64,000 bases of DNA from Wolfiporia cocos (GCA_029448655.1 JACCLO010000014.1:1984001-2048000); one strand, 5' to 3'; numbered from the stretch's first letter, positions 13,486 to 26,684 are shown. Translations and numbers: made by a program. Notes: generated by a model not told the origin, from the sequence alone.

Positions 13486-14557
13486 GGACACTGATTCACC
13501 GCACGCTAAGCACGCTGGAAGGTGCTGCACAGCTGCCTGTCTGTTGCAATGAGGACGTGGGGAAGAATTCTATATCACCTCGCGCGGCAGAAGGAGGAGA
13601 TTCGAACGGATGGATTGGCTCGGAGATACACAATACAGAAGAAGTATCTTGAAGGCGTGAGATGTATCATCAGATCAATCAGGCTACCGCTGGTCGGTGC
13701 GCCGCAAAAGTACGATACTGTAGAATCCATCGTATATTTTTGACTTCTGTGAAAGAGATTCTGCGCGTACATCCTCGTTGCAGAAGCAGAAGTTGCGGGG
13801 GCTTGGCCCGGTTACAGTTCATCCTTTTTTATGCATGCTACTGATGCTCGAAGAGGTGCAGTACAATTCACTAGTACTACGCCTAAAATACCTGTACAGT
13901 AATTGTAGCACTGTCGCGGGACACGGTACACAGTCAGTATGAAACGGCGGTTTAGGAACCGTCGAGGATTGAATTATATTACGTCTATTTTCTCTATGTC
14001 TCATGACCTGAGAGGTGTCATAGCTCGAAGCTCGTACCCCATTCACGCGGCAGAAGCAGAAGCATTAGATCTGAGGGAATGGAAGAAATACGGGTTGTTC
14101 CGGTTGGCACGATTGCTTACAATGCGTGCTTCGTCGGCCCGACAGCCATTGGTAGTTGAGAAGCTGTACGAGCGATGCATGTAGCAACTGCTGTAGACAA
14201 GTGTCTCTCAGTCTCAGAGAGTTGTAGCGAGCCATTCTCAAATGTTCGAATATCATTATCGATCCCACGAACGCGGAGACACGTGCCATGGGGAACACAT
14301 CGATCATATCCAGTCCGATGCATCAGTACTAACGGTAGGTAGGAGTGGGTGAATGTGCGCGACCAGGAACGGAGTACGCAATACAGTGAAGCGGTTCTAC
14401 AAATACAACATATCAGGGAATTAAGAATCGAATAGTCCACGTTCGGGTAGGTATATGTGCGAATATAGAACTTGGGTATGCATACTACAAGGCAAAATAA
14501 AGTAGCTGTCGCGACTATCGCACAGATTGATGCCAGCCGACGCGCTCAAATTTAAGC
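13486..14557. other. Intergenic spacer between convergent genes
   Basis: It separates the 3' ends of the + strand kinase and the - strand transporter. No gene, tRNA or repeat was recognised. Small open frames on both strands overlap one another and have no conserved-looking motif. Confidence 0.45.
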
Positions 14558-16536
14558 CTATGCAGCGCGTGTCGCTGTCAGCTCGGGTTTCCCGTAGTTG
14601 CGATCTTGCTTGGTGTGGCGCTGTGCCTTTGCTTGGTACTCCACCCATGCGTACCACGCGCCGCCTGCGAGCGTGATACAGATCCCGGCGGCGTTCATCG
14701 GCGTGATCGTCAGGCGGAAAAGCACAACCGCGATAAGAATTGTCAGCGCTTGCTTCACATTCGCTGTGACAATCGACAAAACGTCAGTAATGTTGAGTAC
14801 AGCCGCGACAGCAGACGAGAGTAAAGGAAAAAGAGCGGACGGCATCAAATCATAGATCTAGATCCGCCACAGCGACACAGCAGATAGGAGATACATTCTC
14901 AAAGCCGCAATCAAAGAGAACTCGCAGAGAGAACATGCACTCACCCGCCACGGTCATGTTCAGCGCGCCCACCCGCTTGTTCGCGCTCAAGCTCACCACA
15001 TTCAGCACAAACGCGAGCGCGCCGTTGCCCAGCAGCACGAGCACGCGCGCGAGCGCGACATGGCCCTGCGCTTGCGGCGCGAGGGCGGCGCGCGCGCCCG
15101 CGAGCTCGCCGGACGCGTACGCGTACAGCGCGCAGAGCGCGCACGCGAGCGGGGACGTGCGGGCGAGGAGGTCGAGCGGGTGGAGCGCGAGGCGCGGGGG
15201 GACGGGCAGCGGCACTTGCACCGTGCGCGCGGGCAGCCACGGCGGGAGCGCGAGGGCGAGCGCGCGCGCCGCGCGGGTGCGCGTGGACGTGAGCGGCGGG
15301 GAGGACTGGAGGACGTTGGTGTAGATCGTCTTGAGCGCGGCGAGGAGCGTGCCGAGGAGGGTGAGCAGGAGGCCTGGGAGCGTGAAGTAGTAGTCGCCGT
15401 ATGTCCTGTGGGATGGTCAGTGAAATCGTTTGTTGAAGTTATGTGAAAGAAGACAGAGATGCGCAGGCAGACACGATGCGGGAAATTAGAAATCGGCCCG
15501 ACATGAGGGCAGATGGTCGAAAGTAGGCCAAGTTCAAATGAACTCTACAATACAAAGCCAGGAGAAAAATTGGGTACTCACGCAAGTGCGACACCCGCCA
15601 TGACGGGCGCCAGCGACGCGATCTTGAGGCGGCTATAGCGTGTCCCAAAGAGGGCCATCGAGAGCGCGGTCGTAAATATGGGCGTTGCCGCGCGCACTAC
15701 CTGGTGAAACTGTGTGCGGTCTTCATCAGCACCTGTCATCCGCCCATTGCCAGCTGTCCGCCCTCTCCCTCCGCGGTAAAATAGACACTCACTGGCACAG
15801 TAACCATCCCAAGTGAGACGTTGCTCACTGCGATATTTACTGCATAAAGCACGCTAAATAGCCACAACACCGCCCACTCGGGCCGGCCCAGCTTCTTCGG
15901 CACGTACGCGCCCTCGCGTCGCAGATACGCTCCGCCGAGCGCGCCGCACAGTGCGTGCAGCGCAGTGAGCGTGTACGGGAACGGGAAGGAGGCGAGGACG
16001 AGCTTGTTGTACAGCGTGAGGGCGAGGTTGGCGAGGAAGTACAGCGCGAGGTAGGTCGCCTGCGAGCCTGCGGCGCGCGCGGCGCGCGGCAGGGACAGGC
16101 GTGTGCGTGTGCGCCGCGGCGAGCCGGCGAGCGGATGGCGGAGCGCGGCGGACGCGTGCGGCGAGAGCACGGGGAGCGCAGGCGAGGGCGCGTCGGACGC
16201 CGCGCCGCAGTCGGAGAGTGTGGGCGAGGGCGGCGCGGAGGGGCAGGGCGTGCTGCGCGGGAAGCCCGTGCGCTGGCGTGGGGACGAGCACGCGTGCGCG
16301 TGGGGGCTTGGGTCCGGCGCGGGGATCAGGAACGGGGACAACCCGTCGTGGCTTACCGGGAGTGGGGCGCTGGCGGGGGCCCCGGCAGGGCAGTCGCGCG
16401 CATAGTATGAGAGGCTCAGAGGATCTGAGAGTCCGATACTGACTCCTAGCGGATGATAATTGTTGTGTAGACTGTGACTGTAGAGGTCATTGTAGCGGCT
16501 GTGTGTGCGGATATCGAGGCGGTGTGCAGATCGCAT
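14558..16536 (-). CDS. Triose-phosphate / nucleotide-sugar transporter family membrane protein (DMT superfamily)
   Basis: Members of this family are Golgi, ER or organelle antiporters of nucleotide sugars or phosphorylated sugars. Exon 1 (16536 to about 15794) starts with some 120 poorly conserved residues rich in Ser, Pro and Ala. The membrane core follows: LALYFLANLALTLYNKLVL, FPYTLTALHALCGALGG, and VLYAVNIAVSNVSLGMVTVPV. After an intron comes FHQVVRAATPIFTTALSM, the signature TPT segment. Later exons carry LKTIYTNVLQ, VLNVVSLSANKRVGALNMTVAGE and VKQALTILIAVVLF...GICITLAGGAWYAW, ending in a hydrophilic tail. About ten membrane helices are expected. The gene is very GC-rich in its first exon. 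The substrate cannot be told from the sequence. Confidence 0.88.
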
Positions 16537-17432
16537 CGTTCAAGTAGGGACAGAAAGGACAGACGATATTATCTGCTGTTGTGCAAGCAACAGCGATCAA
16601 GCAGCCCAATGGTTGCGAGAGTAAAGAGGAACGTAAGTATTCAACCGAGCTGCTGCGCACGTTCGGCTAGCGCTGTCGGTCGGCGGGCCGGGATAGTGCA
16701 CTGAAATCGACCGAGGCACGCACTAGTAGGAGACGCGCAAGCTGGTTCAGTCTTTGGCCAGATGGATTCAAATGCTGTACCTGGGCGACACGGTCTCAGC
16801 GATGCCACGAGGGAGGTCGAGCGCATTTCATACAGTACCTGTACGACACAACAAGAGACCGACTGAGCAGTGATGAGCCTTGTACGATAAACGGGGGGAT
16901 AATCCTACTCACCTCAGCTTTGAACGAATGAAATAAAGTGCTGAGTTGAGGCCGGCAGCGGCCTGAGTGCAGAAGTATGCATCCAACGCGTCGTATCATG
17001 TAAGCGACCAAGTCACCGTAAAAGGAAATTCCCTCTTCCAATGGCCATGTCCGCAGACTACATGCAGCTTCTGTATACCCACACAACGGGGCACGTATCC
17101 ATTGTAACACAAGCATGAAACAGCCCTATCTTGCTTGGCGTTGAAGGTGATGCGTACGCTATCTATGAGTCGCAGCATTAATTTGGACACATTATGATGG
17201 CGAGAACTAATCTTGAAAATTTGAAGAGAAGCACCACACATGTTCGCTGACTTACGCTGGTCAATACCGATTTCCTGCGCTGGCACTTCTCGCGTCGTCC
17301 TAATCTTTAGAGTATCGCTTAGGTGCCGCTTAAAGCAGCGAACCGAACCGAAACTCGTCCTTATCACGTGATCGGGCGAACGAGAGGTAGACGCTGGTCT
17401 GCAGTATCGCACTACCTCCTTCCTCTTCCATC
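16537..17432. other. Divergent promoter region
   Basis: It lies between the starts of the - strand transporter and the + strand RING gene, so it should contain both promoters. No conserved coding segment or repeat was recognised. The ATG at 17433 follows the pyrimidine-rich CTACCTCCTTCCTCTTCCATC. Confidence 0.4.
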
Positions 17433-19495
17433 ATGTCAACGCCTGTGCGGCCCTCTACTTCTGATCCTGGATCTACTCTCCAATCCGCGGGACCAAGCAC
17501 ACGGCCAGCAAAGGTAGCATCCCGAGCGAAGAAACGTGTATTGTCGGAGGACGAGGGCAGCGACCGGGACGTCAAGCGGGCAAAGACTGCAGCAGGTGAG
17601 CCCCAGGGCAAGGACAAGGGAAAGGACAAGGAGAAGAAGAAAAGGCGCAAGAAGAAGCGCAAGCAGCCTGTCGCGCAAGGATCGGCTGTTGACGCTGTTA
17701 GCGCAAGCGCTGTACGGGAGCGGTCTCGGTCCCCTCACTCCCACGCGGCTACCTCGCAGAGTGCCCGCACGCCAGAGACCCCGGTAGCAGGGCCTTCGCA
17801 GTCTCTCAGCTCGAACACGACACGGAGAAGAAGCAAGAGCTGCGAACAGCTAGAAGAACATTCGCTAGATTCCTCCGATACGATGACCACCCCGAGTCCC
17901 AAGCCGCCCCCATCGCCACCGGTATGTATTTACTTCTCAAGGCCTACCATCACGAGCGATCTGATATCCTTTCATAGGCAGTGACAGGCTCATCCGAGAA
18001 TGGCAAGGCCCGCACACCGGACGATCCCGCCACAGTGGCCACGCTCACCGCACAGCTCGCGGCGCACACCGAGCTCCTCAAGACGCACGCCACACTCTTC
18101 AGCACGCTCACAAACGCGCTCACCTGCCAGATCTGCCTCGAGCCGCTGCATCGCCCGTTCGCGCTCGCGCCGTGCGGGCACACCGCGTGCGCCGCGTGCC
18201 TCGCCGCGTGGTTCACCGCGCCTCCGGGCGAGGACGCGCCGCCGGGGGGCGTCCTGCCGCCGCTGCGCCGGCGCAAGACGTGCCCGCACTGCCGCGCGCG
18301 TGTGGTCGAGCGCCCGGTCGAGGTGTGGGCGATCAAGGACGCAGTCGGCGCGCTCGTCCGCGCGGGAGTCGTGCCCGCGCCGCCCGCCGACGCGGAGCCC
18401 GGCGCGGACCCGTGGGACGGCATCTTCCCGAAGCCGTCCAGGGACGCGGCGGGCAGGGACGTCCGCCAGGAGGACAGGGGCATCCTGGACGCCGAGGACG
18501 GCGGCGTGTACCGCTGCGTGGACTGCATGCACGAGATCTGGGGCGGCGTGTGTGCCGAGTGCGGACGCGTATACCCCGCGCACCCGGAGGCGAGGCACAG
18601 GCTTGATGACTTTTACGGCGACGACAACTTTGCCGACGAGGATGAGGATGTAGGATGGGGATGGGGACTAGGTCAGGCAGCGGGCTCCGACGTCATTGAT
18701 TGGAATGAGGATGATGGCGGCGAAGATGACTACAGCGATGAATACGACGATGAGGACGGAGGGGCGGCGTTGTTTGGACCGTTTGCGGAGCTATGGGGGA
18801 ACTTCGCCCGAGGTGCAATGGTGCATGAGGTGAACGTGGGCGGGGGCGGGGCTCATATAAGTGACGAGGAGGGCGAGCAAAGCGAGGAAGCTGAGGGGGT
18901 TCTGAATGTCCCGGGGCGCAGAACGGGTAGGTGGAGAGTGACGAGTGAAGACGAGGAGGAAGACGAGGATGGCTATGAGAGCAGCTTTATCGACGACGGT
19001 GATGCGCATCCTGTGATGCCTGACCGGAACTTCGACGAGAACAGGGACGGGGGCGACGAGGACGAGGACGATGATGAAGAGATTCCTCCTGTGCGATTGG
19101 AACGTCGTGTGCGCACCCGTGTCGTCGAGTCCGATTCCGATGCCAACGAGGGCGATGAGGAGGACCCCCACGAAACCTCTTACCGGTTAGTCTGTCGCTG
19201 TCGTGCTTGGCCTATGCGAGTCGGGCTGACAGATTGTCCCGGATGGTGCGTGATGACTAGTAGCCTAGCTGACCTAGTGGCGCAGCGGGAGAGGTAAGTC
19301 TTTCGCTACACTTTCTACAGACATGCGCTGTGGTAGCTCATCGGCATGTGGAGGGACCTCTACGGGGACGATGGCTCGGTAGCCCGCTGCGCTTCCGACT
19401 ACTCAGACTATGGCGATGAGTACTTGGACGACGATATCGCCACTGGTAGTGCCGGGCAAAATTCCGACGACTATGACTACGACGACGGCTGGTGA
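17433..19495 (+). CDS. RING-finger protein, probable E3 ubiquitin ligase
   Basis: RING proteins of this layout usually recruit E2 enzymes for ubiquitin transfer. Exon 1 encodes a basic, Lys-rich region (KDKEKKKRRKKKRKQP near residue 70) followed by a Ser/Pro-rich segment. After an intron ending near 17979 comes a C3HC4 RING at about 18124-18300: CQIC, then CGHTACAACLAAW, then CPHCRARV. A long insert of about 20 residues sits before the last Cys pair. A second Cys cluster, YRCVDC...GGVCAECGRVYP, follows at about 18510-18580 and may bind zinc. The C-terminal 250 residues are highly acidic (Asp/Glu runs). Three short introns near the end lead to the last exon, which contains LIGMWRDLYGDDGS and ends DDYDYDDGW at TGA 19493-19495. 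The substrate is unknown. Confidence 0.85.
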
Positions 19496-22400
19496 CCCTC
19501 GTGGTGCGTAGATGCTATCCATATTCCCTCGATGCCTGTGGCTAGCGTTGTGAGGAGCTGTCATCCATTATGCAAAACAATCTGTATCATAGGTCGCTTG
19601 TTGTGTGAAACTAGTTCGCAAGCTATACCAAAGTGTGCTCTCGATTCCCCTGCTACAATTAATTGCTCGCCGCGTGTGTTCGATGGTCCGCGACCGTGAT
19701 GAATGGCGTTTACGCAAGGTGACTTCATGGAGTCTCCGCGGGCTCCGCTTAAATCGGATATTACGCGGTAAGGGCGGTTGGTGTAATGTGGATGCTTTAG
19801 ACTGAGTAGTACTCCGTACTTTGTCTATGTGAAGTTGGTGATCATTGGTGAGTGTCGTATCGATTTCATTGATGTCTGATCTCGTAGGGAACTCGTCATA
19901 AATTCCTTTCCGTCGTACAGAAGATCCGTACCCAGGTCGCGCGTGTGTCGGACTTCATGCGACACTCTGCATGGTGCTCCTCGGCACATTGCGCGGAGGC
20001 TGCCGTAGCCGTACATGGTGTCAACTCAGCGGTATGCTCATGAAAGATGTGATGAATTCATAGCGCTTGGAATCCTTAGTTCAGTGCGCGTATCCCATCG
20101 TATCCAGCGCCCTCGGTTAGAGCGTCGCTACCCCGATTCGAAGGGATCACCCCAGTGATCGACACATGTACACGCGATAATTGTCACACCAAGGCCGACG
20201 CCAAGGGCCGCACTCAATTCAATTCAATCAATTTAGTGATGATTCGAAAGAACAGGCTAAGCGGGTCTGACCGACCGAGGCTCTGAGGCGGCGCCGGTTG
20301 CTCCGTTTCGCGGCCGTTGATGCATTCGTGCGCCGGCGCTAAGCTCAAGGAGGCAGCTGTGAGCCCGCAAACTTGAAGCGGGTGGAAAACTTTACGTCTA
20401 GCGAGGGGGAGGATACTAGTGGGAGCGCCAAGTTGAAGGAAGCACCGGAAATGAGTGCAACATCGCCCAGCCGCTAGATCCAGCACAGTGATGAACAGCA
20501 GTGTGAAAACAATCGCTCCCGCCGCAGTGAATCTTGGCGAGAAGAGTGGCAGGCGCCACAGCAGCGCATCGAAGCGCATCAAATAAGCTCGTCGGGCCGC
20601 TGTGCACGAGTGTACACTGCGATGTCGGCCGTAGTAGCGCCACAATGACGCTGAGGGTATGTGCCATGGTAGCGAGGTCGAACATTTTTGGCTGCAGCTT
20701 CGACGGAACTGTCCACGCAGTAGCACGGGCATCTCTGCCACAGCTGTGGTCTGGCAGTGTGCCACCTCGCGTAGGCGGAGACATAGGGGCTGCTGGCGCC
20801 AACTTGGCCCACACGAAACGCGAGCTGCTCCCCGTCCCCTTGTCCCGTCCGACTCGTGTGTGGGTTGCTGCATCCTAGCGTCTTGTCCTAGTCCACAAGG
20901 AACCCGTGTGCCCTGGCATGACGAGACATGGTAATGACTCACATTCGAGCACGCAACGATTGGTAACACGCTGGACAATAACGCATGGCCGCTGCCATCC
21001 CGACCACTCTCCGGAGCACATCCTGATGGCCCGCCGCTTGGCGTGAGGCGCGCAGCCAATCAGATCAGAATTGGTCGCAGGCACGATGCGCAGGGTAGTG
21101 GATCGCCCATCGCGCGCGCGGACAGCTTATTGATGAGATTATGCTTTTATCGGCTGACAGATACAGATACAATCTGTACGTGTGCATGGATAAGAGCGTG
21201 AGACGCACATGGTTCGAGGGAGATCGAGAACGTCGGTCCTTGGCGTCGACGCCCGAGCGCGACGGAATGACGCAGTGTGATGGCCTCGGGGAGAAAGACC
21301 CTCATGATAGGGGGGTACGGCAGCAGATGCGATACAGCAATCCCTTCTGTCACCGTAGCCAGTAGCCCGTAGGGATTGATGAACCTAATACGTCGTAGTA
21401 TGGTCCAATTTTGAGAGAAACTCTCGAGCCGACGGGCGGGAGCTGTCTCTGCGGGTTCTGGACCCTGAAGCCGGCCCTCTCGTCCCAGCGAGCCCCTAGC
21501 CTTAGCAATGATTCGTGCGCATGTCTGCGGTTCGTTGCGACAGGGTGTGCGCGTTGACGTGAACGGACCTACGTATCATGGTGAGTCGTCCCCCGGCCCA
21601 TCAGGCCACATTTCAACCGACAGCCAGGAAGAACGGGCGTGCAGCGCTTCGAGCCACAGCAATTACCTTACAACTGGGCTAGTACGCCGAAGAGTTTTCA
21701 CGGTCGAGCGTTAGCAGTACTCACACGTTGTCTTCGCACCCAGAACCTCTGCACAGCCATGGATATCCGGCCTGAACAATTGCTCCGCACCAATCCCAAT
21801 TGGTATTTCGGGCGCGAAAAGGAAAACAGACATACGTAAAAGACGACGCGGACCGGAGGTTGTAGTGTGGCGTCAGCTCTCGAGCTGTCTATGAAAACAA
21901 ACACATGAAAGTGTATGAGAAGAACAGACATCATTGGCACATACCCCGATAATGACTTCCGCGACAGGGAAGCATCCGCTTATCGCAGCGGCCGATGCTG
22001 CCGCTGCAAGATAGGCGGTTGTCGACAAAAGTGGACAAACGAATGTGTGAGTTGGTGAATTATTGAACAGGCAAGTCCGCTTCTGCAAGACTCACAATTG
22101 ATATCCGTGTCCGGTACAGGGATGAGAATGCAAAGAATCTCTTTTACAACACGGGAGTCCTCGGGTTCATGGCAGCTTCGTGTCGAGTCCAGCCCTCGCC
22201 AGGAAGCCCCATTCCGATATCGATGCCCGGGCGAACGGTCGCCCTGGACCTAAGAAGTGCTGCCTGTGTATTACACCAGTTCACGGCTGGAACGACGTGG
22301 CGGATGCGAGGCCGATACTCGGTTTGGGGGGCAATTCTCCCCATGTATCATTGAACCTAAGAGGTTTCGCCGAATCCATACTCTTTGTCGCAGAAACAGT

Positions 22401-23658
22401 ATTGGATTGCGCGAGCCACGGCGAGGAAACACCGTGACAGCTTGAAGCGCCCTGGACACAAAACGACTCGTCGTGTACAAGATAGTACTAGTACTTTGCT
22501 TTCACAGATATTCTCGAGTCGAAGCACCAGTGGCATTATCATCAGACGTGGCAAGTAGTACAATGTTCAATGCGAACACTGGTGATGAATGCGTCACATC
22601 TAGTAGTATAAGAACGCGATAGAAGTCGATTTAATCGGAGTTTTAAATTGCTGCGAGTAACTTGTTAATATATTCAAATCACAGCGTTGTTTTAGCCTAA
22701 GCATTTGCAGCTTCAAGCAACTCTTCACGCTGCAGCATTGTTCCTGATCCTTCAACCTCGGAGTCAACCTGCGCCATACAATGGGTGGACATTACGTGCA
22801 GCCCCGAGTCGTCGATCGCGGCTCGGAGCCGATCACAATATAATAACTTGCCGATGCTAATCAAGCAGCGGTCCGCATTGTGCAACGACAAGGTGATACA
22901 CTAGCATATTGGTGATATGACTGCGTCGGCATCACGTCTCACTGCAAGCATTGACCGGAGCACTGACGCGTGGTAGGAATCGTCCCCGGTGGTTATCGTA
23001 GTCAGGCCAGTGTGCTGCGCATCTGCTCCACGGGGTGACTGTGGGACGAATCGATATGGACGATGGATCTCTATAGCGCACGCCTACAGCCTTCGCGCTT
23101 TTAGCAATCAAGGTCCGCGAGGGGACCCGTTCTGGCCCATAGTTTGCAGCAATCTACAAGCGAAATGAAGTCTTCGCGTGAGATGTATTGTATATTTCGT
23201 GACGCCATGGGCAGCGCATAGACTTTCCTCTATCCAGTAGGAATACTGACCTTATGCGGCGCCGCTGATCCCCAGGCCTCAGGGACGACTCCGTGTATAA
23301 TCGGAGCGAGAGAATAGCTTCGCCCGCTAATCCCTATTCCGCTGAGAGCCACCGCGCGTGTTCAATGCCCCCAAGACATCACGATGCCACAGCCACCTTG
23401 TCCGTTATAGAGAGCTGCACAGCGTCTCCAGACCATTCGACCAGCTCGTGAACCGAAAAATATGTGATACTTAGCCGGTGACTCGAATATTGCACGCGAC
23501 AAACACGATGTGGACTCCCAGCTTTCTGGAGGCGCGCAGCACAGCTAATACGCTCCTGCCTATATATGTGCTCCAAGGACTTGTATCAGATTCCCAGCAC
23601 TTTGCGCTCGGTTGCCGTCTTCATTGTCGTAAACCAACATTTCAATATGGTGCTCCAA
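19496..23658. other. Long gene-poor interval
   Basis: More than 4 kb without a gene that can be supported. A - strand frame at 20214-21059 has a hydrophobic patch (about 20470-20520) and a second overlapping - frame at 20416-20814, but neither has a recognisable domain. An exon-like hydrophobic fragment with a following GT sits at about 21950-22045 (-). These may be decayed gene pieces. No terminal repeats were identified. Confidence 0.4.
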
Positions 23659-24667
23659 ATGCCAAGCTCCTTGCCACACACTCGGGCCACCGCGCTTACC
23701 GAACACGACAAACACCATATTTACGCTCAACTACCAGCTGACGTCAAAGTGCTCGCGTTGGCTTCCGTCCAAGTCTACGACGCGCCCTTTGGCGGCCGGC
23801 AAGAGTCTTGGAAGTTCACCGGCCTCAAGGGCATGCTCGTCTTCGGACGGAACCGGCTCGTCATACACGCCGACAAGCCCCTGGGAAAGGGCCCTGGGAC
23901 CAGCTTCCAGCACCAGTACTGGCTGCGGTTGGTGGACATGACCCCAGGAAAGGGTCTGATTTGGACGTACGAGATCCCTGAAGACTTCCGCTACCGCCTC
24001 GACAAGCCGTTCTTCCACGTCTTCCCCGGAAAGGTGCGCTGCGCCACGTTCCTCACATGCGCCTGCCACGCGACTCAGACTCACTGGATCTCAGGCGCGG
24101 ATGTTAGGTCTCCGCTTTGACGACGATGCTGAGGCAGGCGCCTTCTACAAGAAGATTACCGTGCAGACCCGCGCGAACGGTAAGTAAATCAGATATATGT
24201 CCGATGATCGCGCGCGCCCGATCTGACGCAATGCCGGTCTAGTGCTTCCCCCGCGCAAGATCACAAAGTCGGTGTCGAAGCCGCCTCCGCATCAGAACGC
24301 CTCGCAGCTCAAGCTATCGACAATTTCGGCGCCCGCTGCAGGCACATTCGTGCACGTCTCGCACGTAGGATTTAACAACAAAGGTCGTCTAGAGGCATCT
24401 GACAACCTCAGTCCTACTTGGAAAGTAATGTTGGAGGAGATTCAAGGGCGCGGGCTCACCCTTGATAAGTTGTTGCGCAGACGTGCTAACGACAGAGCTC
24501 CTCCACCAAGAAGGGACCATGTCGAAGGCTCTGTTGAACTTACGAAGCCTGCGAAGGAACCTGGTTCGTCAAACAATATGCTATCTTGTTCATCAACTGA
24601 CCTTCTGGATTCCGTAGGCGAGAAAAAGCGCAGGTCACCGCATCGAAAGCCTGTAGCTTTGGCATAA
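23659..24667 (+). CDS. Short WASP-like protein: WH1 (EVH1) domain plus CRIB-like motif, no VCA
   Basis: WASP-family proteins bind WIP through WH1 and activate Arp2/3 through a C-terminal VCA. Exon 1 encodes a WH1 domain: LTEHDKHHIYAQLP, VLALASVQVYDAPFG, WKFTGLKGMLVFGRN, YWLRLVDM, GLIWTYEI and FFHVFPGK. After an intron starting at 24032 comes MLGLRFDDDAEAGAFYKKI, the end of WH1. After a second intron, FVHVSHVGFNNKG (about 24340-24390) resembles a CRIB/GBD motif. The protein ends about 95 residues later in a basic tail (KKRRSPHRKP). It has no proline-rich region, WH2 motif or acidic end, and is about 290 residues against 600 or more for Las17. The start is uncertain: upstream in-frame ATGs lie at 23566 and 23647, and 23659 fits best the usual distance to WH1. 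Confidence 0.75.
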
Positions 24668-25507
24668 AGATGCCATGCCGATAAAGATCATCACAAATGT
24701 GCGCCTAATCATGCATCATGCGCTGTAATCCTATCCCTTCCGCATTGCACATACCATCTCTCACCGCACATCTGTCTTTTTACCCTATACCATCACTTCT
24801 TGTACCATACCCTTTAACATCATGACATGGATACCCAGCTTAGCGCCTTGGCTCCGTTTTAGGACAGCCGCGTATGTCTTTAATCTTTATGCTGCTGATT
24901 CTGCTATGATATTTTCTTTCCAGCCGTGCATGATGTCATCTTTACATATCTTTGATTAGTGCATATACAGTATCCCTACCCATGCCAATGTATGTAGACT
25001 GGTATGAAAGTTTGTCATTGCATTACTATAGATCAAATGAAAATTGTTATTGCCGACCAGGATTGACCGTCATTATTCTTATGTTGAAAGATTGGCGAGC
25101 GCTATTTTGTAGAAGACTTGTCGCCTGAGATCAACGCGAGATCCTCAGGCGGATATGTGGTGTCATTTGCACTGAGTACATATTCAAGTTGTCTCATCTT
25201 GAAAGAAGAGTACGATCGGACTGATCTCCTTCAGGGCCAGGCCTAGATTCCCATCATACACTAGCGCTTTCAGCGCCACCAGTAAGTTTCCGGCAATAAG
25301 TACGATACAACCTCTAGACTCACAATGAATCGCGTATACCTGTAGCCCTTATACTTCCCAAAGCCGTGGAATCCAGACTCTTAGCGATATGTGATCAGGA
25401 GTGACTGCAGAAGAGTTCCCTCGTGCAGCTCGAGACAATTCCCGGTATCAGATCAGATCTATCGTACACATCCATCCACTTCGATGCTGTCGTCCACACG
25501 TCTGGAC
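24668..25507. other. Intergenic spacer between convergent genes
   Basis: AT-rich 3' flanks of the WH1 gene (+) and the flavin-reductase gene (-). No gene or repeat was recognised. Confidence 0.45.
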
Positions 25508-26684
25508 CTATGGAGTCGCATTCGACGCTACGCTGTTTACAGCCTCTCGTACTTTGTCCTCTGCCCACACAGGGCGGCTTAATCGAAATCCCTCACCGAC
25601 GCGTGCATACGTGATGTCGCCCATCCGGGAAATCGCGCGCATGCGCTCAGGGTCTACTGCGCGCTTGGGGCCTGGCGCGAGCACGTCGCGGCGGATATGT
25701 ATGCGCCGCACACGCCCGAGAATGAGCGTCGTTGTATGAGCGCCTGTGTCGGGATCCGTGATATCGATCGCCTGGTGGAGCTGTGGTGATGTGAAATCAC
25801 GCCATTGCAAACGAGCGGAAAGTAATCCTGAGATCGTAGTATGAAGGAAGGCTTGTACGAACACACCTCGCATTCCATGCTGAACGCGCTCTCCTTGACA
25901 CGGGGGGCCTTGACGTAAATCTGTCATACCAAGCGCGTACGCATGAGCAAAGACCCTCAATTCACAGACGAACATTGATCAGATCAGACCGCGCCTTACG
26001 CTGTCGGCCTTTGTCAGCCCACTTAACGGCCACTCGGTTACGTCCGCGGGTGTCTCGATGCTGCACGCGTTCGCGCTCTCGATCCAAGTCTCGCTGATGA
26101 TGTTCACCGTAAACCCACGCGTGGCCTTGATGTTGTGCGCGGTGTCCTTGTCACCCGTGCTTCTCACGCCGCTGGAGATGGAGATGAGGGGTGGGTGGTG
26201 CGTGACCTGCGCGACGCGGAATCTCTCAGTCTCTTACACGCCATGGGAGCGAGAGACGAGAATACCATGTTGAACCAACTGAGTCGGGCACATTAATTAG
26301 AGTATATTATTAGCGCCAGCACTGATTATCACAAACCTAAAAGGCGCTAAATTTTCTACACCCGTCTCGGACACCGTCGAGACGAACGCGACGGGTCGCG
26401 GCGCGATCCCACTGAGCATAAGTGCATACAATTTCCTATGGATATGTTTATAACACGGCTCAATAGCATTGACACGTGTCATAGTTATATACATACATTT
26501 TATCCTCTGTGTCAGCATCGACCACGTCCCAGCCGGCCTCCTCCCCGGCGACCCATGCCTTCCCCGCTGGCGTCGCGTCGACCGGCTGCCCGAACGTCCA
26601 CTGCGGGTTCGGGGGAAGCGTCTGCCGGAATTGGGTCGTGGAGTTGAACGGCAGGAGGTCGGCTTGCTCAGTAGACCGCGACAT
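25508..26684 (-). CDS. Flavin-reductase-like domain protein (FMN-binding split barrel)
   Basis: The family binds FMN and includes flavin reductases and flavoprotein oxygenases; the substrate here is unknown. Five exons join in frame. Exon 1 (from ATG 26684) encodes FRQTLPPNPQWTFGQPVDAT. Exon 2 carries the core motif KLYALMLSGIAPRPVAFVST and VENLAPF. Exon 3 joins as SWFNM, and exon 4 gives HHPPLISISSG...KDTAHNI, with FTVNIISE and ADVTEWPLSG after it. A short exon IYVKAPRVKESAFSMECE is followed by the last exon LHQAIDITDPDTGAHTTTL through NSVASNATP. The SGIAPRPVAF and DT..NI segments are typical of the FMN-binding fold. Its last exon is clearly paralogous to 1-252 but lies on the opposite strand. 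Confidence 0.85.

Noticed and set aside
20105..20150. tRNA-like string (GGTTAGAGCGTCGCTACCCC then GATTCGAAG)
   Set aside because: The D-arm-like and T-arm-like parts are only about 20 bases apart, leaving no room for an anticodon arm.
20214..21059. 281-residue - strand frame with a hydrophobic patch
   Set aside because: No motif, irregular Cys/His/Arg-rich composition, and no convincing splice neighbours. At best it is a decayed relic.
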